Positions 1 to 11,503 of a stretch of DNA of 64,000 nt are shown here, in pieces (the stretch's first letter is position 1; each line of letters opens with the position of its first letter). Source of the DNA: Candidatus Kuenenia stuttgartensis (GTDB lineage: Bacteria > Planctomycetota > Planctomycetia > Planctomycetales > Planctomycetaceae); assembly GCA_945906725.1 (NCBI GenBank), contig CAMDRI010000007.1:1-64000 (forward strand), in the 5' to 3' direction. The position numbers were made by a program, and so were the translations under genes. The notes beneath the pieces were generated by a model. The model was not told the origin of the DNA, ran no database searches, and saw nothing but the letters and a program-made list of their open reading frames with translations.

Positions 1-113
1 ACTGGTCGGAAACCAGCGAAGCCCTGATCCATGTCAGTATGATCGACGTCATGCTCAAACGACTCACCAGCCGCCCACTCACCGAAGCGGCACGCAGACA
101 GCTCGCGGCCTGA
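1..113 (+). mobile_element. IS5-type transposase, C-terminal fragment (cut by window edge)
   Basis: Frame 3 reads WSETSEALIHVSMIDVMLKR, then about 16 more residues to a TGA at 111-113. The pattern SEALIxxxMIxxMLKRL is what I know from the extreme C-terminus of IS5-group DDE transposases, after the catalytic glutamate. Only the tail is visible, so neither integrity nor activity can be judged. No terminal inverted repeat could be assigned in the following 170 bases before sdhB. It points to an insertion element just left of the sdh operon. Confidence 0.62.
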
Positions 114-284
114 CCCCAAACTCCTAACTTCCCGCACGCCCTCTTAGAACTGATCCCAATCGCATCAAGAGCAGATACGGGAAAGCAACAACTCGCAACA
201 GCATTGACGGGGGACGCAAATCCCGTCTGGCAAATTCATGTTTGCAGCGAGAACAGCGCATCCAAGGCAGTCCTTCGGCCGAAC

Positions 285-1058
285 CTACACGCCTTCTTCC
301 GACACCACGACCGCTCGCAAGTATTCGCGGTTGAGGCGGGCGATGTTGCTGACGGAGACTTCGGCGGGGCAGGCGGCTTCGCATTCGTAGGTGTTGGTGC
401 AGCCGCCGAAACCCTCTTTGTCCATTTGAGCCACCATGCGAGTGACTCGGCGGGCGCGTTCCGGTTCGCCTTGCGGCAGCAGTGCGAGTTGCGAAACTTT
501 CGCGCTGACAAAGAGCATCGCGCTGGCGTTTTTACAGGCGGCGACGCAGGCTCCGCAGCCGATGCAGGCGGCGGCGGCCATGCTCTTTTCCTGGCGGTCA
601 CGGCCGACCGGCAGGCAGTTGGCGTCTTGAGCGTTGCCCGTGTTGACGCTGACGTAGCCGCCAGCCGTGATGATCCGGTCGAAAGCGGCACGGTCGGTGG
701 CGAGATCGCGGATGACTGGGAACGCGCTGGCTCGCCACGGTTCGATGACGATCGTGTCGCCATCGCTGAAGCGGCGCATGTGGAGTTGGCAGGTGGTGGT
801 CGCGCGGTCCGGGCCGTGGGCTTGGCCGTTGATCATCAGGCTGCACATGCCGCAGATGCCCTCGCGGCAGTCGTGGTCGAACGCGACCGGCTCTTCCTTC
901 GTTTGGATCAACTGCTCGTTGAGCACGTCGAGCATTTCGAGGAACGACATGTCGGGCGAGATGTTTTTCATCTCGTAAGTGCGGAACTCGCCGCGAGCGT
1001 TCGGGCCGGGCTGCCGCCAGATTTTCAGAGTCAGGTTCAAACCGCGGCTGCTGGACAT
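285..1058 (-). CDS. sdhB: Succinate dehydrogenase iron-sulfur subunit
   Basis: This 257-residue protein carries electrons from the flavoprotein to quinone in complex II at the cytoplasmic membrane. All three cluster motifs are visible: CREGICGMC for the [2Fe-2S] centre in the N-terminal ferredoxin domain (about residues 66-74), [11 protein letters not shown] for the [4Fe-4S] centre, and [15 protein letters not shown] for the [3Fe-4S] centre. The length is usual for the family. It is the last gene of a minus-strand sdhC-sdhA-sdhB operon, 67 bases after sdhA. The type (a single cytochrome b subunit, large flavoprotein) resembles the Bacillus/Bacteroidetes form of the enzyme rather than the E. 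coli four-subunit form. The long plus-strand ORF opposite it is a shadow. Confidence 0.97.
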   Translation of the reverse strand: MSSSRGLNLTLKIWRQPGPNARGEFRTYEMKNISPDMSFLEMLDVLNEQLIQTKEEPVAFDHDCREGICGMCSLMINGQAHGPDRATTTCQLHMRRFSDGDTIVIEPWRASAFPVIRDLATDRAAFDRIITAGGYVSVNTGNAQDANCLPVGRDRQEKSMAAAACIGCGACVAACKNASAMLFVSAKVSQLALLPQGEPERARRVTRMVAQMDKEGFGGCTNTYECEAACPAEVSVSNIARLNREYLRAVVVSEEGV

Positions 1059-1125
1059 GTTTGGAAATGCTCCAAGGGAAAGCGTCGTTTTCAGAGATAG
1101 GACTTATGGGACGTATTGGTCTGAT

Positions 1126-3093
<1,968 letters not shown>

Positions 3094-3128
3094 GAGGCCG
3101 ACTCCTGATTTCTGAATATGCGGTCGGG

Positions 3129-3875
3129 CTAATGACTCATCGACCAGATCAAAGGGAAGGTCGCGAACCCGACGCCAATCGCGATTGCGAACACCAGACC
3201 GACCAGCTTGATCAGCGGCGTGTACTTCGGATGGTTGATCCCCAGCGTTTGAAACGCGCTCTGGAACCCGTGAGCCAGATGTGCCAGCAACGCAAAACTG
3301 CCTACCGCGTAGCCGACGATCGTGATCAGATTCGAGGTCGAAAGCAGATTCTTCGCCTTCTCGAACGGCGTAACGGCAGAGCCGTCCGCGTTTTTGTAGA
3401 ACGCTTCGCCGCGCCCTTCAAATTTGAAATCCATCAAGTGCAGAATGATGAAGGCTAACACGATTATTCCGGTCACCAGCATCCAGGTATCGGGCCGGTA
3501 ACCTTCCATCGCATAGCGGCCCTCTTGTTTCGATCGAGTGACCGCGTAGCCAACTTTGCGAGCCGCTCGATTTTCGCTCGAGACCTGCAACGCGATAACG
3601 ATGTGGGCGATGAGCAGGCCGAATAGTCCAATCTCGGCAACCGCCAGCAGAGCGGCTTGCTCGTGCAGCGCGTGAGCGTACTCGTTGTAGCTCTTGCCGC
3701 CGTCGCCAACGTACAGCAGCAGATTGCCAGCCAGATGCGCGACCAAAAAGCCGCAGAGCAACAACCCGGTGATCGCTAGGACCACCTTCCTGCCCACCGA
3801 TGTGGACAAGGCGTTCAACAGCCAACGCAAGGTCGTCTCCTTTTCCGCAGAGTCATTTTTGATCTGAATAATCAT
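3129..3875 (-). CDS. sdhC: Succinate dehydrogenase cytochrome b subunit
   Basis: A 248-residue membrane anchor with about five transmembrane helices, matching the single-subunit di-haem cytochrome b558 type. Candidate haem-ligand histidines lie in helices: [31 protein letters not shown] and [10 protein letters not shown]. The ORF track starts at 3920, but I prefer the ATG at 3875 (MIIQIKND). A perfect TATAAT lies at 3901-3906 on the minus strand, so transcription would begin downstream of the 3920 start. The residues between 3920 and 3875 also look unlike a family N-terminus. First gene of sdhCAB. Confidence 0.92.
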   Translation of the reverse strand: MIIQIKNDSAEKETTLRWLLNALSTSVGRKVVLAITGLLLCGFLVAHLAGNLLLYVGDGGKSYNEYAHALHEQAALLAVAEIGLFGLLIAHIVIALQVSSENRAARKVGYAVTRSKQEGRYAMEGYRPDTWMLVTGIIVLAFIILHLMDFKFEGRGEAFYKNADGSAVTPFEKAKNLLSTSNLITIVGYAVGSFALLAHLAHGFQSAFQTLGINHPKYTPLIKLVGLVFAIAIGVGFATFPLIWSMSH

Positions 3876-3900
3876 CAATCGCCTGAACAAAGCTTCCGGG

Positions 3901-3928
3901 ATTATAGGGCGGGCGCACATTGCCGCAA
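3901..3928 (-). promoter_or_regulatory. Putative sigma-70-type promoter of sdhCAB
   Basis: On the minus strand a perfect TATAAT (3901-3906) is preceded, with a 16-base spacer, by TTGCGG (3923-3928). The -10 matches fully; the -35 matches the TTG core only. The site lies 26 bases upstream of the preferred sdhC ATG. It is a sequence match only, with no expression evidence. Confidence 0.5.
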
Positions 3929-3956
3929 TTCACCACGAAGTCGTCCGCGAACCGCG

Positions 3957-4077
3957 AATTGTCCGGCCGAATGCCGTGAGCCGATCACCGATGGCCGTTA
4001 TCCTTATTCCGTCGCCAGAGAGCGCCGCACAAAAACGGTAACACGGCGGTCTGCGATCGGCATTCGGCTGGACAATT
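3957..4077. repeat. 121-bp element with 20-bp terminal inverted repeats
   Basis: The left arm AATTGTCCGGCCGAATGCCG (3957-3976) and right arm CGGCATTCGGCTGGACAATT (4058-4077) are inverted copies matching at 19 of 20 positions. About 80 bases lie between them. The element sits in the divergent gap between sdhC and the ceramidase-type gene, ending 13 bases before that gene's ATG. It could be a MITE-like insertion or a long regulatory stem. No coding potential is seen. Confidence 0.6.
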
Positions 4078-4090
4078 AGGAGAGAATATC

Positions 4091-5443
4091 ATGCGTTTGA
4101 TCTGTGTGATTGCCTTGGTCGTCGCATCTGTGACTTGTCGAGCGGACGAGTCGGCTTGGAAAGTCGGTGTCGCCACAGTCACCGTCACTCCGAGTCAGCC
4201 GATGTGGATGGCGGGATATTCCGGACGCACGAAGCCGTCGGAGGGAGTGCTCTCCGAATTGCATGCGAAGGCGCTGGCGATCGAAGACTCGGCCGGGACA
4301 CGAGCGGTGATCGTCACGACAGACCTCATCAGCATTCCTCGGCCGCTGCGGCAGCAAGTCGCGAGGGCCGCGGCTGAGAAATACAAGCTCGATCCGAAGG
4401 GTCTGTTGCTGAACTGCTCGCACACGCATTGCGGGCCGGTTGTGAAAGACGACCTCGAAATGTCGGTCATGTATCCGCTCGATCCGGAACAGCGACAGCG
4501 AGTCGAGTCGTACTTCGTCGAACTGCGTGAAAAGCTGATCGCCGTGATCGGCGCGGCGATTGAAGACTCGCAGCCGGCAAAGTTGTCCTACAGTCACGCT
4601 CGGTGCAGCGTCGCGATGAATCGCCGACTTCCGACGAAGGACGGATTCCAGAACAGTCCGTATCCCGACGGTCCCATCGATCACGATGTGCCTGTGCTGC
4701 GAGTCGAATCGCTCGACGGCAAAACTCTGCGAGCAATCGCGTTCGGCTACGCCTGCCATAACACTTCGACGGGCATCATGCAGATCAACGCGGACTACGC
4801 CGGCTTTGCTCAGTCCGAAATCGAGAAGGCTCATCCCGGCGCGACGGCGTTGTTTGTGATGGGCTGCGGCGGCGATCAGAACCCGTATCCTCGCGGGCAG
4901 ATCGAATGGGCGATGACTCACGGCAAGACGCTGGCGACGGCGGTCGAAGCCGCGCTGTTGCCGACGCCGAAACCGATTCGCGGGCCGCTGAAATTTGATC
5001 TGAAAGAAGTCGATTTGCCGTTCGAGCCAGTGACTCGTGACGAGTTGCTCGCCCGACGCGAATCAAAAGATGGCTACGAAAAACGCCGCACCGAAGCGTT
5101 GCTCGCGGAACACGAGAAGAACGGCAAAGTTCGCGAGAACTATCCGTATCCGGTTCAGGTGCTGCAATTCGGCGGTGACTTGACGATGGTGACACTCGGC
5201 GGCGAAGTCGTCATCGACTACGCACTGCGACTGAAACGAGAACTCGGCGACGGCTCGGTCTGGGTCGCCGGCTACAGCAACGACGTGATGGCCTACATCC
5301 CCTCGGAACGGGTGCTCAAGGAGGGTGGCTACGAAGGGGTCGGAGCGATGCGGTACAGCAATCTGCCGTCGTCGTGGCGGCCAGGTGTCGAAGAGCAGAT
5401 CGTCACGACAGTTCGCGAACTCGCCGAACGATTGCGAAAGTAA
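4091..5443 (+). CDS. Neutral/alkaline ceramidase-type secreted hydrolase
   Basis: A 450-residue protein with a Sec signal peptide (MRLICVIALVVASVTCRA). It matches the N-terminal domain of neutral/alkaline non-lysosomal ceramidases, zinc amidases. Family landmarks are VGVATVTVTPSQPMWMAGY at the mature N-terminus, NCSHTHCGP (zinc-binding histidines) near residue 118 and FGYACHNTS near residue 218. It lacks the separate C-terminal domain of true ceramidases (about 650-700 residues), so the substrate in this organism is unknown. Such truncated forms are common in planctomycetes. It stands alone before a palindromic repeat and the transporter gene. Start ATG 4091 follows TTAGGAGA. Confidence 0.85.
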   Translation: MRLICVIALVVASVTCRADESAWKVGVATVTVTPSQPMWMAGYSGRTKPSEGVLSELHAKALAIEDSAGTRAVIVTTDLISIPRPLRQQVARAAAEKYKLDPKGLLLNCSHTHCGPVVKDDLEMSVMYPLDPEQRQRVESYFVELREKLIAVIGAAIEDSQPAKLSYSHARCSVAMNRRLPTKDGFQNSPYPDGPIDHDVPVLRVESLDGKTLRAIAFGYACHNTSTGIMQINADYAGFAQSEIEKAHPGATALFVMGCGGDQNPYPRGQIEWAMTHGKTLATAVEAALLPTPKPIRGPLKFDLKEVDLPFEPVTRDELLARRESKDGYEKRRTEALLAEHEKNGKVRENYPYPVQVLQFGGDLTMVTLGGEVVIDYALRLKRELGDGSVWVAGYSNDVMAYIPSERVLKEGGYEGVGAMRYSNLPSSWRPGVEEQIVTTVRELAERLRK

Positions 5444-5453
5444 ACTCTCTCTC

Positions 5454-5524
5454 GTGGGACAGGTTTTGAACCTGCCGGCCCCATTCGCCAGTTCATGGAC
5501 GGGCAGGTTGAAAACCTGCCCCAC
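5454..5524. repeat. Palindromic intergenic repeat (CAGGTTTT-type)
   Basis: The left arm at 5454-5476 (GTGGGACAGGTTTTGAACCT plus GCC) and the right arm at 5502-5524 are inverted copies matching at 21 of 23 positions, with a 25-base loop. Each arm also contains a small internal palindrome (AGGTTttgAACCT). It lies between two plus-strand genes and ends 5 bases before the transporter ATG, where it displaces any ribosome binding site. I recognise this type as a dispersed planctomycete repeat, from memory only. Confidence 0.75.
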
Positions 5525-5529
5525 GATTC

Positions 5530-7029
5530 ATGCCTGATCTCGAACAACGCTTTGAGCTTCTCAGACGCCGCGCCGGACTGGTGCTCGCGCCGTTGTTGTT
5601 TGCATTCGTTCTCTCGGCGAACTTTGTCAGCCTGACCGACAAGCCGACAGCCCATCGGTTGGCGGCCGTGATGGCCGCGGTCGTAGTGCTGTGGGTGACG
5701 GAAGCGATTCCGATGGCGCTGACCGCGCTGCTCGGAGCGACCGCGTGTGTCGTATTGCAGGTCGCTTCGGCGAAGAGCGTGTTCGCTCCGTTCGCCGATC
5801 AGTTGATGTTTCTCTTCATCGGCTCGTTCATGCTGGCGCGAGCGATCGAACTGCACGGCCTCGATCGGCGATTAGCGCTCAGTGTGCTGACATTGAAAGT
5901 AGTCGGCGGCAGTCCGTCGCGAGTGCTCTTCGCGTTCGGAGCGACGACAGCATTCATCTCCGCCTGGATCAGCAACACAGCGACGACAGCGATGATGTTT
6001 GCCATCGGGCTGTCGATCCTGAAAGTCTTGCGAGACGACGGGCGCAGCCGGATCGACCCGCGCTACGCGACGGGGTTGATGTTGATGACGTCGTTCTCCG
6101 CATCGATCGGCGGATTAGCGACGCCGATTGGGACGCCCCCAAATGTCATCGGGTTGAACTTCATTCGGAAACTGGTGGCTGCCGACGGTGCCGCGATCGA
6201 CATCACGTTCTTCGAGTGGTGCCTGATCGGCGTGCCGATCGTCGTCGTGTTGTACCTCTTCATGTTCGCGTACTTGAATTGGTTCTGCCCGGCGGGAGTT
6301 CGCGAACTCGCTGGCGGTCGCGAGTACCTCGAACGGCAACGACAAGAGCTTGGCCCGTGGACGCGCGGGCAACTCAGCACGCTCGTTGCGTTCGTGGTGA
6401 TGGTGGTTTTGTGGGTGACTCCCGGAGTCATCGCTCTCGGCTGGGGAGAAACCAGCGACGCCTACAAGTGGTGCAAGTTGAGTCTGCCGGAAGCGGTGCC
6501 AGCATTGCTCGGCGCGGGACTGCTGTTCCTCTTGCCGGGTGAGCGCGGTCGACCGGCACTGACGTGGCCGGAAGCGACGCAGATTGATTGGGGAGTCGTG
6601 CTGCTGTACGGCGGCGGCTTCGCGTTCGGCATGTTGGCTCAAGAGACCGGCCTCGCGGACGTCATCGGCAAAAACATGATCGCGTGGCTGCCGAACGCGG
6701 GAAGCTTCGGATTCCTCATCGCCGCGACGTTGGTGGCGACACTGGTTTCCGAGGCGACCTCGAACACCGCCTCGGCCAACATCGTGGTCCCCGTGGTCAT
6801 CACAATGGCTCAAGCCGCCGGCGTCGATCCACTGGAACCGGCGCTCGGTGCGACATTCGGATGCAGCCTGGGGTTTATGCTGCCGGTGAGCACTCCCTGC
6901 AACGCGATCGTGTACGGCTCCGGCTTGGTGCCACTCGGTCGGATGATTCGCTACGGAGCCTTGCTGGACGTTGCCGGCACGGTCGTCATCGTCGCCGTCG
7001 TGAAATTGCTGGGGGCGTTGGTACGATGA
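5530..7029 (+). CDS. DASS (SLC13) family carboxylate:sodium symporter
   Basis: A 499-residue polytopic membrane protein of the divalent anion:sodium symporter family, which imports dicarboxylates such as succinate or citrate, or sulfate. Both family SNT motifs are present: ISNTATTAMM near residue 151 and EATSNTASANIVVPVV near residue 410. They sit in inverted repeat halves with the expected hydrophobic segments and the N-terminal VLWVTEAIPMALTALLG motif. The length is normal. The gene lies just upstream of a kinase/regulator pair of NtrB/NtrC type on the same strand, with 24 bases between. Control of transport by that pair is possible but is inference. No ribosome binding site is visible because a palindrome ends at 5524. 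Confidence 0.88.
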   Translation: MPDLEQRFELLRRRAGLVLAPLLFAFVLSANFVSLTDKPTAHRLAAVMAAVVVLWVTEAIPMALTALLGATACVVLQVASAKSVFAPFADQLMFLFIGSFMLARAIELHGLDRRLALSVLTLKVVGGSPSRVLFAFGATTAFISAWISNTATTAMMFAIGLSILKVLRDDGRSRIDPRYATGLMLMTSFSASIGGLATPIGTPPNVIGLNFIRKLVAADGAAIDITFFEWCLIGVPIVVVLYLFMFAYLNWFCPAGVRELAGGREYLERQRQELGPWTRGQLSTLVAFVVMVVLWVTPGVIALGWGETSDAYKWCKLSLPEAVPALLGAGLLFLLPGERGRPALTWPEATQIDWGVVLLYGGGFAFGMLAQETGLADVIGKNMIAWLPNAGSFGFLIAATLVATLVSEATSNTASANIVVPVVITMAQAAGVDPLEPALGATFGCSLGFMLPVSTPCNAIVYGSGLVPLGRMIRYGALLDVAGTVVIVAVVKLLGALVR

Positions 7030-7053
7030 CGCCAACGACCAGGACGATGTGAT

Positions 7054-7773
7054 ATGGCAGCCGACAATCTCGAAGACAACGAACGCCAACGCTTGCAGCG
7101 GCAATATGCCGAGATCGCAACGCTCGCCGGCGGCCTCGCGCACGAGATCAAGAACCCGCTCTCGACAATGAGCATGTTGCTGGAACTCATCGCCGAAGAC
7201 TTGAACGGCAGCGAGGCTCAGCGCGAGCGGCGGATGCTGACCAAGGTGCAGACGATCCAAAAAGAGTGTCGGCATCTCGAAGACATTTTGAATGCGTTCC
7301 TCAAGTTCGCTCGCGTTGGCGAACTGACGCTGACGCCGACCGATCTAAATTTCGTCGTGACCGAATTCATCGACTTCTTCGACGCCGACGCCAAAGAGCG
7401 TCGCGTCGAGATCAGCCCGCACTTGGCGACCGATCTACCGCGCGTCGCACTGGATATCTCGCTGATTCGGCAAGTGCTGATGAACCTCGCGCTCAACGCT
7501 CAGCAAGCAATGCCGAACGGCGGGCTGTTGGAATTGCAGACGTTCGCACGCGAAGGCCGAGTCCACCTGGCGGTGATCGACAACGGTCAGGGCATGGACG
7601 AGAAAACTCGCTCGCGGCTGTTCGAGGTCTTCTTTTCGACGAAGCCAAACGGCAACGGCCTGGGCCTGCCGACGGTTCGCAAGATCGTGGACGCCCATCG
7701 CGGTTCAATTACTTGCGAGAGCGAACTCGGCCGCGGCACAAGGTTCACAATCTCGCTGCCCCCTGCCGCGTGA
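7054..7773 (+). CDS. Soluble NtrB-like sensor histidine kinase
   Basis: A 239-residue kinase with a HisKA dimerisation/phosphoacceptor domain ([17 protein letters not shown], His near residue 30) and a HATPase domain with N box ([14 protein letters not shown]), G1 box ([11 protein letters not shown]) and G2 box ([13 protein letters not shown]). There is no transmembrane segment and no PAS or other sensing domain before the H-box. The input must therefore come from a partner protein or from a very short N-terminus. It is followed after 41 bases by an NtrC-type regulator, its likely partner. Confidence 0.9.
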   Translation: MAADNLEDNERQRLQRQYAEIATLAGGLAHEIKNPLSTMSMLLELIAEDLNGSEAQRERRMLTKVQTIQKECRHLEDILNAFLKFARVGELTLTPTDLNFVVTEFIDFFDADAKERRVEISPHLATDLPRVALDISLIRQVLMNLALNAQQAMPNGGLLELQTFAREGRVHLAVIDNGQGMDEKTRSRLFEVFFSTKPNGNGLGLPTVRKIVDAHRGSITCESELGRGTRFTISLPPAA

Positions 7774-7814
7774 TTTGCGGGCGAGTCGCGTCAGCCGATA
7801 TCGTTTGTCCGACC

Positions 7815-9230
7815 ATGACTCAATCCGCAGACAAACCTGAACTCCCCGGCACCGGCATCCGCGTCTTGATCGTGGATGACGACGAAGCTCATGCTCAGGC
7901 CGTAGGCGAAAGCCTGGAACGTGTCGGCTACGAATGCACGGTCGCCGGTTCCGGCGAAACGGGACTCAAGCTGATCGAGAAAGAGAATTTTGATGTCGTC
8001 GTCACCGACTTGCGGATGGGCGAGATCGACGGACTGACGTTGCTGCGACGCACGAAAGAAGAACTGCCGGACGCGGAAGTCATCCTGCTGACCGGTCACG
8101 CCTCGGTGCAGTCCGCGCTGGCGGCGGGGCAGGCAGGGGCGTCGATGTATCTGACCAAGCCGCTCGATATCGGCGAACTGCGTGCCTCAGTCGAGAAGGC
8201 TTCGACGCGCGTGCGGCTCATCCGACAGAACACGGAACTCGCGCGGCGGCTCAACGAGAAATTTGGCTTCGAGGGAGTCATTGGCAACAGCCCGTCGATG
8301 CGGAAGGTGATCGATCAGCTCAAGCACGTCTCGAACATGAACACGACCGTGCTGATCCTCGGTGAAAGCGGCACCGGCAAAGAACTGGTCGCCCGCGCGT
8401 TGCACCAAAACAGCGATCGTAAAAACAAGCCGTTCGTCCCCGTGAATATCTCCGCGTTGCCGGAGAGCATTCTGGAAAGCGAACTGTTCGGCCACGAAGC
8501 CGGCTCGTTCACCGGCGCGATGAGCAAACGCATTGGAAAATTCGAGTACGCCAACGGCGGCACGCTGTTCCTCGATGAGGTCGGCGAGATGCCGGTCGAT
8601 ACGCAGATCAAACTGCTGCGAGTTCTCGAAAACCGCCGGATCACGCGCGTCGGCAGCAACGACGAAGTCGAGGTCAACGTCCGACTCGTCGCCGCTACGA
8701 ATGCCGACCTCAAGGAGTCGGTCGCCAGCGGAAAATTTCGCGAAGACCTGTATTTTCGCCTGAACGTCGTCCGCATCACGCTACCGCCGCTGCGCGAACG
8801 AGTCGCCGACATCCCGCTGCTCATCGACCACTTCCGCAAGCTGCTGTCGGAAAATCACGGCCGCGAAGTCCCAAACATCTCGCGAGCTGCCCGCCACGCG
8901 CTCGTGACCTACGACTGGCCGGGCAACATCCGGCAATTGAAGAACACCCTCGAAAGCATGTTGGTCAGCGACATCGACGGCCTGCTGGATCTCGATGACC
9001 TCCCCGAAGAAATCCGCCCAGCCCCCGGCTCAATCCCCGAAACGGAACTCGGCGAGTTGGTCTTCGGAGCCGATCAACTCATCGGCAAGAAACTGGAAGA
9101 GGTCGAGAAGTACTACATCCAACGTGCGCTGGAAGTCACCAAAGGCAACCGCGAAGAGGCCGCGATGCTACTGGGCATCGGCGAGCGCACGCTGTACCGC
9201 AAGATCAAAGAGTATCAATTGAAAGAGTAG
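7815..9230 (+). CDS. NtrC-family sigma-54-dependent response regulator
   Basis: A 471-residue regulator with a receiver domain ([11 protein letters not shown], phosphoacceptor in [13 protein letters not shown], conserved lysine in [10 protein letters not shown]), an AAA+ domain (Walker A GESGTGKE, Walker [14 protein letters not shown]) and a Fis-type helix-turn-helix at the C-terminus ([20 protein letters not shown]). The sigma-54 contact loop reads GSFTGA instead of the consensus GAFTGA. The track ORF begins at 7266 inside the kinase gene; the receiver domain dictates the ATG at 7815. The stop codon lies inside the left arm of a palindrome (9226-9309). Targets are unknown; neighbouring transport genes are candidates. 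Confidence 0.93.
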   Translation: MTQSADKPELPGTGIRVLIVDDDEAHAQAVGESLERVGYECTVAGSGETGLKLIEKENFDVVVTDLRMGEIDGLTLLRRTKEELPDAEVILLTGHASVQSALAAGQAGASMYLTKPLDIGELRASVEKASTRVRLIRQNTELARRLNEKFGFEGVIGNSPSMRKVIDQLKHVSNMNTTVLILGESGTGKELVARALHQNSDRKNKPFVPVNISALPESILESELFGHEAGSFTGAMSKRIGKFEYANGGTLFLDEVGEMPVDTQIKLLRVLENRRITRVGSNDEVEVNVRLVAATNADLKESVASGKFREDLYFRLNVVRITLPPLRERVADIPLLIDHFRKLLSENHGREVPNISRAARHALVTYDWPGNIRQLKNTLESMLVSDIDGLLDLDDLPEEIRPAPGSIPETELGELVFGADQLIGKKLEEVEKYYIQRALEVTKGNREEAAMLLGIGERTLYRKIKEYQLKE

Positions 9231-9309
9231 GTCAGGCTTTCCAGCCTGACCCGAACGCTTTACCCGGCGTCGATTCCGCAACGGGTCAGCCTGGAAAGGC
9301 TGACCTACT
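9226..9309. repeat. Palindromic repeat supplying stop codons to both convergent genes
   Basis: The arms AGTAGGTCAGGCTTTCCAGC plus CTGACCCG (9226-9253) and its inverted copy (9282-9309) match at 26 of 28 positions. The TAG ending the NtrC-type gene (9228-9230) lies in the left arm. The TAG ending the DUF1080 gene (9305-9307, minus strand) lies in the right arm. It probably acts as a bidirectional terminator-like stem, although no long U-tract follows on either side. Confidence 0.8.
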
Positions 9310-9988
9310 TTGGCGGCTCGAACTCTTTCAGCACGATGTTTCGCAGCGCCGCTTTCGTGCGGAACGAGCAGAATCCCAGCGGCTTGCTCGGTTCGACTTC
9401 GCTGCGGATGCCGATCTTCTTGCCGGTCAGATCCGCGTCGATGATCTCCTTGCCGTCGATCCAGGCGGTGATTCGCTTCTCCAAGACGCGTAGCCGAATC
9501 TTGTACCACTGGCCATTCTTGAAATCGCGAAACAATGTCGTCTCGTTTTCGGAAGCGTCCTTGAAGTCAAGACTCGACAAGCCGCACACGGTCCCACCCC
9601 AACCGCCGAGGATCAAGCTGCACGGGTCGTCCTTGATCGGGAACGTCAGTCCGCAAAAGAAATCGCTGCCATCAACACGCTGAGCCTCTAGCGAAATCTC
9701 GTAGTTGACCTTCGGCAGAACTTTCTCGTCTTTCCAGGTCACGCCCGTGATGTCGTTGCCCATGTCGAGAATGAGCTGCCCGTCCTCGACGCCGATCTCG
9801 CCGTCACCACCGAACATCGAGTTTTTCCAACCGTCAAGATTCTTGCCGTTGAACAGCTTGATCTCGCGTTTGACCTTCGGTTCCGGCTTCTTTTCGTCTT
9901 TCTTGACTTCCGCCTGCGAAGCCGCGAAGCCGCAGCAAACCACGACCGAAAGCACGACCAACAGCGAACGACTCCGAATGGCGAACAT
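9305..9988 (-). CDS. DUF1080 (3-keto-disaccharide hydrolase-like) secreted protein
   Basis: A 227-residue exported protein with signal peptide MFAIRSRSLLVVLSVVVCCGFAASQA, a lysine-rich linker and one DUF1080 domain, a concanavalin-like beta-sandwich. The opening FNGKNLDGWKNS and the closing FCSFRTKAALRNIVLKEF are typical. Some members cleave 3-keto-glycosides; whether this one does is not shown. The start at 9988 follows TAGGAGACAACC. It is convergent with the NtrC-type gene and separated from it only by a palindrome containing both stop codons. Next upstream on the same strand is lysS, 33 bases away. Confidence 0.85.
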   Translation of the reverse strand: MFAIRSRSLLVVLSVVVCCGFAASQAEVKKDEKKPEPKVKREIKLFNGKNLDGWKNSMFGGDGEIGVEDGQLILDMGNDITGVTWKDEKVLPKVNYEISLEAQRVDGSDFFCGLTFPIKDDPCSLILGGWGGTVCGLSSLDFKDASENETTLFRDFKNGQWYKIRLRVLEKRITAWIDGKEIIDADLTGKKIGIRSEVEPSKPLGFCSFRTKAALRNIVLKEFEPPK

Positions 9989-10021
9989 GGTTGTCTCCTA
10001 AAATGTGGCTGTTGCGGAACG

Positions 10022-11503
10022 TCACTCCGGCTTGAGCAGCGGAAAGGCGATGACATCGCGGATCGTGTTCGTGTTCGTCAGCAGCATGACGAGTCGGTCG
10101 ATGCCGATACCCATGCCGCCGGCCGGAGGCATTCCGACTTTCAGAGCGTACACGAACTCGTGGTCCATCTTGGCCATCGAATCTTCTGCCGCTTGCCCAG
10201 CAAGCTGCGTGCGAAAAGTTTCCTCTTGCAGCCGCGGATCGTTGAGCTCGGTGTACGCGTTTGCCATTTCCAGGCCGTGAATGAAGAGCTCAAACCGCTC
10301 GGCGATGCTGGGATCGGATCGCTTGCGCTTCGTCAGCGGGCACATTGACGCTGGGTAGTCGATGACGAACACCGGGCCGACGAGCGCGTCCTCGACGGTC
10401 GCCTCGAAGACTTCGTTGACGAGCACGTCCGGGTGCTTACCTTTCGTATCGAGGTGCAGCGATTTCGCCTTCGCGAGTACTGCATCGGCATCGTGGATGT
10501 CGCAGCCAGCGTGTTCGCGGAAGAGGTCCGCGTACTTGCATCGCTTCCATGGCGGAGTCAGATCGACAGTCTTGTCGCCCCATTGCAACACGAGCGACTC
10601 ATTGCCGGCGGCTCTCGAGGCGTCGAGGACAATCTGCTCACAGAGGTCCATCATCACTTCGTAGTTTGCATAGGCTTGATACAGTTCAATCATTGTGAAT
10701 TCTGGGTTGTGCGTCGCATCGATCCCCTCGTTACGGAAGACTCGGCCGATCTCGTACACCCGCTCGATACCACCGACCATCAGCCGCTTGAGATGCAACT
10801 CCAGAGCGATTCGCAAATACAAATTGATGTCGAGTGCGTTGTGATGCGTGACAAACGGCCGCGCCGCCGCACCTCCCGCGATCGCGTGTAGGACAGGGGT
10901 CTCTGCCTCTACGTAGCCCTGTCCCCCGAGCGTATTCCGGATCGAGCTGATGATCCGCGTCCGCTTCAGCAGCCTGTCGAGAACCCCATCGTTGTAGATC
11001 ATATCGACGTAACGGTGCCTCAAGAGCATCTCGATGTCACTTGCTCCGTGAAACTTCTCCGGTGGCGTCGCCAGCGATTTACAAAGCAGAGTGAGCTGCT
11101 CGACGAAGATTGTCTTCTCACCAGTCTTGGTGACTCGCAGTCGGCCGTCCACTCCAACGAGATCGCCGAGATCGAGTTGCTCAATCGCGCTCCATGTTGT
11201 TTCGGGGACATCCTTCATCGAGATCATCAACTGAATCCGGCCGGTCGCGTCTTGAACGTGAAAGAACTTCAGCTTACCGCGATCGTTCTGCAACATGATC
11301 CGACCCGCAACGCGAACTCGTTCACCATCGCTTCCGTACTCGGCGGGACACTTCTCGCGAGCAATCCGTATCGCCGCGTGCCCATCAAACCGCTGCCCCC
11401 ACGGATCGAGTCCGAGAGCTTCCAGCTTTTGCAACTTCTCTAAACGAACCGCTTCCAAACGATGAGGTTCGTGCAATGAATCTGGTAACGACTTGTCTGG
11501 CAT
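10022..11503 (-). CDS. lysS: Lysyl-tRNA synthetase, class II
   Basis: A 493-residue class II synthetase that charges tRNA-Lys. It has the N-terminal OB-fold anticodon-binding domain ([20 protein letters not shown]) and the class II core with motif 2 ([20 protein letters not shown]) and motif 3 ([16 protein letters not shown]). The track ORF starts at 11665, but the family N-terminus indicates the ATG at 11503 (MPDKSLPD...). The extra 54 codons upstream do not look protein-like. The length is normal. Confidence 0.96.
   Translation of the reverse strand: MPDKSLPDSLHEPHRLEAVRLEKLQKLEALGLDPWGQRFDGHAAIRIAREKCPAEYGSDGERVRVAGRIMLQNDRGKLKFFHVQDATGRIQLMISMKDVPETTWSAIEQLDLGDLVGVDGRLRVTKTGEKTIFVEQLTLLCKSLATPPEKFHGASDIEMLLRHRYVDMIYNDGVLDRLLKRTRIISSIRNTLGGQGYVEAETPVLHAIAGGAAARPFVTHHNALDINLYLRIALELHLKRLMVGGIERVYEIGRVFRNEGIDATHNPEFTMIELYQAYANYEVMMDLCEQIVLDASRAAGNESLVLQWGDKTVDLTPPWKRCKYADLFREHAGCDIHDADAVLAKAKSLHLDTKGKHPDVLVNEVFEATVEDALVGPVFVIDYPASMCPLTKRKRSDPSIAERFELFIHGLEMANAYTELNDPRLQEETFRTQLAGQAAEDSMAKMDHEFVYALKVGMPPAGGMGIGIDRLVMLLTNTNTIRDVIAFPLLKPE

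Noticed and set aside
206-227. Small stem GACGGG/CCCGTC after sdhB considered as a terminator
   Set aside because: Only 6 bp with a 10-base loop and no U-tract on the minus strand; support is too weak.
204-1100. 298-aa plus-strand ORF opposite sdhB
   Set aside because: Antisense shadow of sdhB with low-complexity Ala/Gly/Val-rich translation and no ribosome binding site.
6115-7275. 386-aa minus-strand ORF over the transporter and kinase genes
   Set aside because: Overlaps two well-supported genes and its translation is His/Gln/Arg-rich without any recognisable motif.
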